NCBI GenBank assembly: GCA_018697195.1 | Contig: CM031879.1 | Span: 30,460,834 to 30,524,833 of the forward strand | From: Certhia americana | Taxonomy: Eukaryota; Chordata; Aves; Passeriformes; Certhiidae | Direction of reading: 5' to 3' | DNA length: 64,000 bases | Shown: piece by piece, positions 62,301 through 64,000 of the stretch | Numbering within the stretch: position 1 is the first letter of the stretch | Layout: every line of letters starts with the position of its first letter | Program-made: the position numbers and the translations under genes | The notes under the pieces: generated by a model | Seen by the model: the letters and a program-made list of their open reading frames with translations, nothing else | What the model was told of the DNA's origin: nothing | Database searches by the model: none

Positions 62301-63404
62301 CCAGTAATAAATACAATAGTTTCATATTTTATTCTTTGTGGGTTTTTTAGTTACACACATAACACATGTGTTTCATAAAGTGATCTAGACTTTTTCTGTG
62401 ATCTAGACTTTTTCTGTGTAAAGTCTCTTTGAGGAGCAGAGATATATTTGTTTTTCAAGCAGAAACATTGGTACAAATATAATACATTCCTAATTGTCAA
62501 AACTGAAAATTAGCTGTAGGTGTGAAGACTGATCTTCCGGCGTGTTATGCCAAGTATTCAGATGGGGAAAAAAGCCTATCTCAGAAAAGTCTTACTTGTC
62601 TTTGTCAGCAACATACAGGAGCACTGGGGGAAAAAAAAAAAAAAAAATCACGCAAAACAAAACCTCTGTCAGCTAAACTATCCAGATTTTGAATGAGATT
62701 TCCAAACCTTCAAGGTTCTTAAACTTCCATTAAAATTGTCATGGGACAGAGGAGACAGGCCCAGATGAGTACCCCTATGAGGACAAGACACAGTCGTGTC
62801 CTGGGCAGCTGCCTTGCCTGTGAGCATGTGCTTAGCTCTGAACTACCCACCATAGGGTCTGTTGAATCACTTCTGGACATTTCATCAGAAAATAAATTCA
62901 TATATATATATATATATACAGGTATAATGGAAGAACTCCAGAAAGTTCTAAATGTCTTCAAAACTATTGTTTATAAAATGTGTTTTTCTTTTAATAAAAT
63001 CCACTAAGAATGAGAACAAATATATCATTTCAGTTAGTAGGGGAAAAGGACATGGTAGTATTTCATTAATGAAAACTGTTTCATTAGTATAGAAGAAAAT
63101 GTAAAATTAAAAAAAACTTTTAAGATGTACCATTGAAACTCAAAAGGGTTTTCTTTGCATAGTGAATGAAAAGACTAGGTTGCTCTAAACCCCCATCCAA
63201 CCTGATCTTGTGATCATTAATCATTACCATATAATAGTATCAACTTGATGCATGTAATAACTGTAAATGTGATGCACTTTCCCATACTTATCTCATTATA
63301 CATGTTGTAAATTTAAAGTATAACGTAGTATGTTTATTTTTAGTACACCTCCTGATAATCTCTCAATTCAAGAATTTCAGAAGAATGAGAGTATTGATGT
63401 TGAG
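5482..63404 (+). CDS. MON2: MON2, regulator of endosome-to-Golgi trafficking (31 coding exons, 3' end outside window)
   Basis: The gene encodes the vertebrate MON2 homologue, a large cytosolic/peripheral membrane scaffold at endosomes and the trans-Golgi. The 31 exons listed separately join into 1526 residues without a stop or frame break. The protein matches human MON2 closely along its length, compared from memory; full human length is about 1717 residues, so roughly 190 C-terminal residues lie beyond 64000. Order: DCB region (about 1-190), HUS region (about 210-420) with a degenerate HUS box SYDMKQHS near 375, then long HDS-type alpha-helical repeats and the Mon2 C-terminal domain. The catalytic Sec7 domain of Arf-GEFs is absent, as known for this family. 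Known partners are DOP1 proteins and the P4-ATPases Neo1/ATP9A, acting in SNX3-retromer recycling of cargo such as Wntless. Linkers are Ser/Thr-rich at about 420-440 and 505-545, and divergent at about 1180-1200. The start is the only ATG in frame and sits in strong context. Confidence 0.97.
5771..5810 (+). repeat. 16-bp tandem repeat (gctgtgcccagacgtg), 2.5 copies
   Basis: Two identical 16-bp units at 5771-5786 and 5787-5802 are followed by a half unit to 5810, just inside intron 1 within the CpG island. Each full unit contains an ACGTG-like core (gacgtgg), so the duplication doubles a possible E-box/CRE-like site. Any function is inference. Confidence 0.9.
6013..6022. other. assembly gap (10 N)
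   Basis: Ten ambiguous bases interrupt the GC-rich part of intron 1. A run of exactly ten looks like a placeholder for an unresolved GC-rich stretch, so the true length is unknown. Confidence 0.98.
6151..18391. other. MON2 intron 1, main body
   Basis: This is AT-rich intronic sequence with T- and A-runs (for example 13383-13395) and no exon of MON2 that the protein alignment requires. Noteworthy parts are a 24-bp perfect palindrome at 12188-12211, a group of three minus-strand open frames at 14600-15686, and a GC-richer pocket at about 17740-18010 (cctggctgggctgggcagcc and following). I recognise none of these as genes. No CR1 or LTR copy is obvious in this intron. Confidence 0.6.
12188..12211. 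repeat. 24-bp perfect palindrome centred on AAGCTT
   Basis: The arms CAGAGGCCTAAG and CTTAGGCCTCTG are exact reverse complements with no spacer. It lies in a locally GC-richer part of intron 1. No neighbouring terminal repeats or target duplications were seen, so there is no sign that it is a transposon end. Confidence 0.95.
18392..18455 (+). CDS. MON2: MON2 exon 2
   Basis: Residues 38-58 plus one base; contains [16 protein letters not shown] of the DCB region. The acceptor is ttttcttccag and the donor is cag|GTAATT; it ends in phase 1. The next intron (3972 bp) holds a CR1 fragment at about 20731-20840, a GC-richer pocket at 21890-22140 and otherwise AT-rich sequence. Confidence 0.97.
20731..20840 (-). 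repeat. CR1 LINE 3' fragment
   Basis: Starting at atcacagaatattctgagt, the + strand follows the reverse complement of a CR1 3' end, continuing into aagggatcatcaaag and caagaatcaccccgtgt, which are hallmark segments of this avian subfamily. The element is therefore on the minus strand, truncated to about 110 bp, in MON2 intron 2. Confidence 0.75.
21919..21976 (+). repeat. imperfect tandem duplication, ~29-bp unit
   Basis: Two adjacent copies each begin gtccagtctct and end in a ctgttntgcca form, separated by no spacer. The second copy is about 2 bp longer. They lie in a C/T-rich pocket of intron 2 about 450 bp upstream of exon 3. Confidence 0.75.
22428..22555 (+). CDS. MON2: MON2 exon 3
   Basis: Residues 59-101, including [18 protein letters not shown] and ending at VVSE. 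It starts by completing the Ala codon split with exon 2. The acceptor is tttgaaag after a ctgcttccacatttctg tract; the donor is GTAAGA; phase 0. The next intron (820 bp) contains a run of 29 A at 22728-22756 and nothing else notable. Confidence 0.97.
22728..22756 (+). repeat. A29 homopolymer
   Basis: An uninterrupted run of 29 A in intron 3. There is no recognisable retroposed sequence on its 5' side, so it is best treated as a simple repeat. Confidence 0.95.
23376..23507 (+). CDS. MON2: MON2 exon 4
   Basis: Residues 102-145, with [18 protein letters not shown] and the end HDEALSK, a DCB helix pair. The acceptor is tttctttgtag and the donor aag|GTAAGA; phase 0 at both ends. The next intron (1374 bp) is AT-rich with small unconvincing open frames. 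Confidence 0.97.
24882..25011 (+). CDS. MON2: MON2 exon 5
   Basis: Residues 146-188 plus one base; contains [18 protein letters not shown], the conserved [10 protein letters not shown] segment at the end of the DCB region. The acceptor is tccgttttag and the donor aaag|GTGGGC; it ends in phase 1. The following 546-bp intron holds nothing recognisable. Confidence 0.97.
25558..25655 (+). CDS. MON2: MON2 exon 6
   Basis: Residues 189-221: a short variable piece (DAVDQPTAV), then [18 protein letters not shown] of the DCB-HUS junction. The acceptor is tttttttgcatag and the donor cag|GTAGTT; phase 0. The next intron (1205 bp) contains the solo LTR at 25936-26476. Confidence 0.97.
25936..26476 (-). 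mobile_element. avian ERVL-like solo LTR, antisense to MON2
   Basis: The + strand begins tgtggtgagtttaccctggc and ends acccagacccaataca, i.e. TG...CA boundaries about 541 bp apart. I recognise this as the reverse complement of a widespread avian retroviral LTR whose sense strand opens TGTACTGGGTCTGG. The gttgagataaggcagttta segment corresponds to its polyadenylation region. Flanking pentamers gagcc (25931-25935) and gagca (26477-26481) differ by one base and look like a decayed 5-bp target duplication. No internal viral genes are present, so this is a solo LTR. Confidence 0.8.
26861..26986 (+). CDS. MON2: MON2 exon 7
   Basis: Residues 222-263, with [18 protein letters not shown] and the end QVFLQ; opening of the HUS region. 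The acceptor is tttctttctaag and the donor caa|GTGAGT; phase 0. The following intron is 772 bp, AT-rich and without features. Confidence 0.97.
27759..27953 (+). CDS. MON2: MON2 exon 8
   Basis: Residues 264-328, from [11 protein letters not shown] through [19 protein letters not shown] to FYSLL. This is a HUS-region helical pair separated by a short Ser/Thr linker. The acceptor is tctttttcag and the donor ctg|GTAAGA; phase 0. The following 701-bp intron is unremarkable. Confidence 0.97.
28655..28779 (+). CDS. MON2: MON2 exon 9
   Basis: Residues 329-369 plus two bases; contains [17 protein letters not shown], a well-conserved HUS helix. The acceptor is tatattctag and the donor aag|GTATTC; it ends in phase 2. 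The next intron is 418 bp. Confidence 0.97.
29198..29337 (+). CDS. MON2: MON2 exon 10 (HUS box)
   Basis: Residues 370-416 plus one base; contains [19 protein letters not shown], which aligns by position with the HUS box (N-Y-D-C-D type) of active Arf-GEFs but is degenerate. The acceptor is atgcctttcag and the donor ctg|GTAAAG; it ends in phase 1. The next intron (2620 bp) contains a CR1 fragment at 30686-30830. Confidence 0.96.
30686..30830 (-). repeat. CR1 LINE 3' fragment
   Basis: The + strand reads aatcatagaaacggcttgtg, then ttggaagagaccttcaagatg, ggccatgggcagggacac and ggttgctcaaagccttatcc. This is the reverse complement of a CR1 3' end including its terminal ATTCTATG-type repeat, so the element lies on the minus strand within MON2 intron 10. 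Confidence 0.85.
31958..32111 (+). CDS. MON2: MON2 exon 11
   Basis: Residues 417-467 plus two bases. A poorly conserved Gly/Asn/Ser linker (about 420-440) is followed by [18 protein letters not shown]. The acceptor is tttgtgaacag and the donor aca ta|GTGAGT; it ends in phase 2. The next intron (2559 bp) holds a 12-bp tandem repeat at 32581-32620 and otherwise AT-rich sequence. Confidence 0.97.
32581..32620 (+). repeat. 12-bp tandem repeat (atatttcaaaca), 3.3 copies
   Basis: Three perfect copies occupy 32581-32616, followed by a partial atat. It lies in intron 11. Perfect identity implies recent slippage or unit amplification, so it is a likely length polymorphism. Confidence 0.95.
34671..34900 (+). 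CDS. MON2: MON2 exon 12
   Basis: Residues 468-544 plus one base. Contains [18 protein letters not shown] and the [15 protein letters not shown] helix, followed by an acidic Thr/Ser-rich linker (about 505-544). The acceptor is aatcttttag. The donor is g|GTATTT, weaker than consensus at +5. It ends in phase 1. The next intron (1120 bp) contains a CpG-rich islet at 35365-35545. Confidence 0.96.
35365..35545. other. CpG-rich islet inside intron 12
   Basis: About 180 bp of very GC- and CpG-rich sequence (cggccgctgcctcgggagcc and similar) sits abruptly in AT-rich intron. It is open in a + frame (35382-35588) and a minus frame (35217-35543), which is expected of GC-rich DNA. I do not recognise it. 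It could be an internal promoter, an unmethylated regulatory islet or an insertion. Confidence 0.7.
36021..36102 (+). CDS. MON2: MON2 exon 13
   Basis: Residues 545-571 plus two bases; [19 protein letters not shown] then SLLLDA. The acceptor is atttcttttaag and the donor aag|GTATTT; it ends in phase 2. The next intron is 667 bp, with nothing notable. Confidence 0.97.
36770..36951 (+). CDS. MON2: MON2 exon 14
   Basis: Residues 572-632 plus one base; [17 protein letters not shown], then [18 protein letters not shown]. The acceptor is tactctttcag and the donor aaat|GTAAAT; it ends in phase 1. The following intron (1155 bp) is AT-rich, with no feature recognised. Confidence 0.97.
38107..38219 (+). 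CDS. MON2: MON2 exon 15
   Basis: Residues 633-670; [10 protein letters not shown], then [19 protein letters not shown] and QPQGTVM, a Gln/Ser-rich loop. The acceptor is ttttcctccag and the donor atg|GTAAGT; phase 0. The next intron (1080 bp) is half filled by a CR1 copy at 38603-39148. Confidence 0.97.
38603..39148 (-). repeat. CR1 LINE 3' end, ~545 bp, longest copy in the window
   Basis: The + strand opens atcatggaatcacagaatga, the reverse complement of the CR1 terminal ATTCTRTG repeats. It then follows the whole 3' tail in order: aaccttaaagatcatctcat, agggacaccttccactagac, ctgggcaacctgttccag, gtactggaaggctgcagtta, and tcttttccaggctgaacaat. The element is on the minus strand, 5'-truncated, and accounts for the small open frames at 38595-39056. 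Confidence 0.95.
39300..39404 (+). CDS. MON2: MON2 exon 16
   Basis: Residues 671-705; [19 protein letters not shown], then [13 protein letters not shown]. The acceptor is tttttttatag and the donor cag|GTAATA; phase 0. Only 249 bp separate it from exon 17, opening a tight exon cluster (16-19). Confidence 0.97.
39654..39734 (+). CDS. MON2: MON2 exon 17
   Basis: Residues 706-732; [18 protein letters not shown], ending VEGPST. The acceptor is tgtatttttcag and the donor aca|GTAAGC; phase 0 both sides, so skipping would keep frame. It is followed by a very short 86-bp intron. Confidence 0.97.
39821..39894 (+). CDS. MON2: MON2 exon 18
   Basis: Residues 733-756 plus two bases; [19 protein letters not shown]. 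The acceptor is ttttttcaag and the donor ca|GTAAGA; it ends in phase 2. The following intron is only 78 bp; if retained it would put a stop codon directly after the donor. Confidence 0.97.
39973..40063 (+). CDS. MON2: MON2 exon 19
   Basis: Residues 757-787; [18 protein letters not shown], then [10 protein letters not shown]. The acceptor is gttatttttcag and the donor aag|GTATAA; phase 0. The next intron (1200 bp) contains a GC-richer pocket around 41010-41200 just before exon 20. Confidence 0.97.
41264..41365 (+). CDS. MON2: MON2 exon 20
   Basis: Residues 788-821; EPSLFAVA, then [19 protein letters not shown] and LTGHLLE. The acceptor is ttttattaag and the donor gag|GTAACT; phase 0. The next intron (2193 bp) is AT-rich with an unidentified minus-strand open frame at 42642-42833. 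Confidence 0.97.
43559..43669 (+). CDS. MON2: MON2 exon 21
   Basis: Residues 822-858; [20 protein letters not shown], then HDPPLSQNQ, an HDS-type repeat helix pair. The acceptor is gtgttttcag and the donor cag|GTAAAG in phase 0. A second, better-looking donor GTAAGT lies 5 bases downstream at 43675. The next intron (668 bp) contains an exon-like segment at 43820-43935. Confidence 0.97.
43820..43935 (+). other. exon-like segment in intron 21 (candidate alternative or poison exon)
   Basis: 116 bp bounded by a good acceptor (tctggttttcag) and a usable donor (gcag|GTAAAA). One frame is open throughout and reads [18 protein letters not shown] and onward. That frame joins exon 21 only through the +5 donor at 43675, adding Val-Lys. 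Using the normal donor the segment carries a stop after 21 codons. Neither route keeps MON2 in frame afterwards. Its peptide shows an HP-(7 residues)-EC spacing identical to exon 22. Whether it is transcribed is unknown. Confidence 0.35.
44338..44513 (+). CDS. MON2: MON2 exon 22
   Basis: Residues 859-916 plus two bases; [34 protein letters not shown], then [14 protein letters not shown]. The acceptor is tttactttcag and the donor gg|GTAAGT; it ends in phase 2. The next intron (3192 bp) has a T38 run at 47294-47331 and two unidentified minus-strand open frames (45254-45496, 45862-46086). Confidence 0.97.
47294..47331 (+). repeat. T38 homopolymer
   Basis: The longest mononucleotide run in the window, in intron 22, about 375 bp before exon 23 and too far away to act as its polypyrimidine tract. 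No retroposed gene copy is recognisable beside it. Confidence 0.95.
47706..47868 (+). CDS. MON2: MON2 exon 23
   Basis: Residues 917-971; [34 protein letters not shown], then [12 protein letters not shown]. The acceptor is ttgtttttttaag after a gtgtgtgtgc stretch; the donor is ctg|GTGAGT; phase 0. The next intron (517 bp) contains a perfect 8-bp-arm hairpin at 48164-48182. Confidence 0.97.
48164..48182. repeat. short perfect inverted repeat (8-bp arms, 3-nt loop)
   Basis: GGTTCCCC and GGGGAACC flank a TAA loop in intron 23. The arms are GC-rich against an AT-rich surround. No function can be assigned. Confidence 0.9.
48386..48679 (+). CDS. MON2: MON2 exon 24
   Basis: Residues 972-1069. [12 protein letters not shown] is followed by a charged helix of about 25 residues (EKELNKEEA...), [30 protein letters not shown] and [16 protein letters not shown]. 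The acceptor is gattattttgtag-like and the donor aag|GTATGA; phase 0. The AGQTLFSTI segment is among the most conserved of the family. The next intron (748 bp) has nothing recognisable. Confidence 0.97.
49428..49626 (+). CDS. MON2: MON2 exon 25
   Basis: Residues 1070-1135 plus one base; [18 protein letters not shown], a Gly-rich turn, then [19 protein letters not shown] and [10 protein letters not shown]. The acceptor is ggctattacag and the donor ctgg|GTACAA; it ends in phase 1. The next intron (1319 bp) is AT-rich and featureless. Confidence 0.97.
50946..51574 (+). CDS. MON2: MON2 exon 26 (largest exon, 629 bp)
   Basis: Residues 1136-1345. [20 protein letters not shown] and [18 protein letters not shown] form conserved helices. 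A divergent Thr/Val-rich linker follows (about 1180-1200), then [37 protein letters not shown] and [19 protein letters not shown]. The Trp-rich WW..W..WY motif is a family signature. The acceptor is ctctttttttaaatag and the donor aag|GTAATA; phase 0. The next intron (2175 bp) holds an A15 run at 52175-52189 and a CR1 fragment at 52722-52795. Confidence 0.98.
52722..52795 (-). repeat. CR1 LINE 3' fragment
   Basis: The + strand aaggcttgggttggaaggaa, then ccttaaagatcatctagttc and caaccatccctgccatgg, is the reverse complement of a CR1 3' end, truncated to about 75 bp. It lies on the minus strand in MON2 intron 26. Confidence 0.85.
53750..53893 (+). CDS. MON2: MON2 exon 27
   Basis: Residues 1346-1393; [32 protein letters not shown], then [13 protein letters not shown]. 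The acceptor is ttttcttttgataaag and the donor cag|GTAATT; phase 0. The open frame continues upstream of 53750 only by chance; the protein alignment fixes the start here. Intron 27 is 525 bp and ends at the microexon. Confidence 0.97.
54419..54436 (+). CDS. MON2: MON2 exon 28, 18-nt microexon (IQLFAP)
   Basis: Six codons, ATA CAA CTA TTT GCA CCG, lie between acceptor atcacactag and a consensus donor GTGAGT. Residues 1394-1399. Phase 0 on both sides, so exons 27 and 29 can also join directly in frame. The human protein, as I remember it, carries the same six residues between YNQ and AEWVALNYV. The polypyrimidine tract is displaced upstream (54373-54394) and is followed by UGC at 54395-54397. 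Confidence 0.93.
54699..54827 (+). CDS. MON2: MON2 exon 29
   Basis: Residues 1400-1442; [18 protein letters not shown], then [14 protein letters not shown] and VLQNIIK. The acceptor is tcttttcctag and the donor aag|GTAAAA; phase 0. The next intron (1901 bp) is AT-rich; the small open frames in it are not convincing. Confidence 0.97.
56729..56919 (+). CDS. MON2: MON2 exon 30
   Basis: Residues 1443-1505 plus two bases; [38 protein letters not shown], then [16 protein letters not shown]. The acceptor is cttattttgcag and the donor aaag|GTAAAT; it ends in phase 2. It is followed by the 6.4-kb intron 30. Confidence 0.97.
62380..62415 (+). repeat. 18-bp perfect tandem duplication (gtgatctagactttttct)
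   Basis: Two identical 18-mers lie head to tail, followed by gtg, in intron 30. Perfect identity points to a recent duplication and a likely length polymorphism. Confidence 0.97.
62631..62647 (+). repeat. A17 homopolymer
   Basis: A simple run of 17 A after a gcactggggg stretch in intron 30. Confidence 0.95.
62901..62918. repeat. (TA)9 microsatellite
   Basis: A short perfect TA dinucleotide repeat in intron 30, likely variable in length. Confidence 0.95.
63175..63212 (-). repeat. CR1 LINE remnant (about 38 bp)
   Basis: The + strand taggttgctctaaaccccca followed by tccaacctgatctt matches the internal part of the CR1 tail also seen at 30771-30802 and 38700-38735. It is very short, so assignment rests on this one block. 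Confidence 0.5.
63344..63404 (+). CDS. MON2: MON2 exon 31 (last exon in window)
   Basis: Residues 1506-1526; it completes the split Ser codon, then [12 protein letters not shown] and KNESIDVE. The acceptor is tttatttttag and the donor gag|GTAAGG; phase 0. The protein must continue (family sequence resumes with VVQLISNE), but no matching exon occurs between 63405 and 64000. Confidence 0.96.
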
Positions 63405-64000
63405 GTAAGGAGCCTATACAAATGTTGAAATTAATGAGTTAGTGGCATTCACAAGTTGCATTTTGTTCCAAAAAAATGTCTTGAGAAGTTACCCTTTCGT
63501 TACTTTTTCAATGATACTGTTTTCATTTTTGAAAACAAAACAAAAATTCATAGGTCCAGAATTCAGCTGCTTTCAGGGTGATGCAAAAAGTAGGAAGTAG
63601 GATGCCAAAAACTACTTCTTGTCATCTCAGCTTCAAAACAGTATAGACTGGCTAAACCAGAATGTGTTTTTGGCTCTAACTCAGTATGTGATCCTTATTT
63701 AGTATGTTATTGCTGAGTATTTACACTAGTAATTGTAGTTAAACCTGAAACAGGTGCATTCTGTGTTGAGGTCAGCAAAAATTCGTTTTTTTCTTAGACA
63801 TTGTCGCCCTTAAGATGTGTTCTCTATACTGAGAAGCTTTAGCATAAATGAAGAAATTATGTGTAGTTTGTGCAGCACAGAGATCACTGTAATTGTAAAG
63901 AGATAATGTTTGTTTGCAGAAGGCTGAAGAAAATTAGGAGATCATACCTGAAGTGAGGAGGGACTTTTTTCACTCTAGGACAAAGATATGTGGGAGAACA

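Larger units (their letters stand above)
56920..63343. other. MON2 intron 30
   Basis: This is the second longest intron, mostly AT-rich. It contains slightly GC-richer patches near 60050-60300 and 61690-61870 without coding character, an 18-bp perfect duplication at 62380-62415, A17 at 62631-62647, (TA)9 at 62901-62918 and a tiny CR1 remnant at 63175-63212. No additional exon is needed: exon 30 and exon 31 join in phase, giving TK-S-TPPDN. Confidence 0.7.

Noticed and set aside
63405..64000. Next MON2 exon or the let-7i hairpin known downstream of MON2 in mammals
   Set aside because: I found no match to the expected continuation (VVQLISNE) and no let-7 seed-bearing hairpin; both must lie beyond the window.
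1..64000. CRISPR arrays, operons, tRNA or rRNA genes
   Set aside because: The window is vertebrate nuclear DNA; I saw no spaced direct repeats, no tRNA A/B box pair in a cloverleaf and no rRNA-like sequence.

Overview
ORGANISM AND CONTENT. The window is vertebrate nuclear DNA, almost certainly from a bird. It is AT-rich, carries 5'-truncated CR1 LINE ends of the avian type and one avian-style endogenous retroviral solo LTR, and has a compact intron-exon gene. The only protein-coding gene I can support is MON2, the Sec7-related scaffold of endosome-to-Golgi traffic. It lies on the + strand and fills the window from about 5.3 kb to the right edge. I traced 31 consecutive coding exons (4578 coding bases, 1526 residues, all GT-AG introns, reading phases continuous throughout). 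They start at the ATG at 5482 and run to a donor after 63404. The remaining C-terminal part, by family length about 190 residues, lies beyond the window, so the gene is 3'-incomplete here but not broken. LAYOUT. 1-4.68 kb: AT-rich flank with no gene I can recognise. 4.69-4.88 kb: CR1 remnant. 4.9-6.15 kb: CpG island with a polypyrimidine minisatellite, TATA-less promoter, 5' UTR, exon 1 and a 10-N assembly gap. 5.6-18.4 kb: intron 1 (12.8 kb), with a 24-bp perfect palindrome and a cluster of unidentified minus-strand open frames. 18.4-30 kb: exons 2-10 (DCB and HUS regions), with a CR1 fragment in intron 2 and a solo LTR in intron 6. 30-44.5 kb: exons 11-22, with two CR1 copies, a CpG-rich islet in intron 12 and an unannotated exon-like segment in intron 21. 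47.7-56.9 kb: exons 23-30, including the large 629-bp exon 26 and an 18-nt microexon (exon 28). 56.9-63.4 kb: a 6.4-kb intron 30 and exon 31. HOW IT WORKS TOGETHER. The promoter is a typical CpG-island housekeeping promoter. MON2 protein has DCB, HUS and downstream HDS-type helical repeats like the large Arf-GEFs, but no Sec7 catalytic domain. By established work on the family it acts with DOP1 and a P4-ATPase on endosome/TGN membranes. All recognisable CR1 and LTR insertions within the transcription unit lie antisense to MON2. MOST INTERESTING. (1) The 18-nt in-frame microexon IQLFAP has a polypyrimidine-UGC-AG layout resembling SRRM4-dependent neural microexons. (2) A candidate alternative or poison exon at 43820-43935 is preceded by a double donor on exon 21, and its alternative frame resembles exon 22. 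(3) A CpG-rich islet in intron 12 is bracketed by imperfect direct repeats. No previously undescribed multi-gene system is visible.
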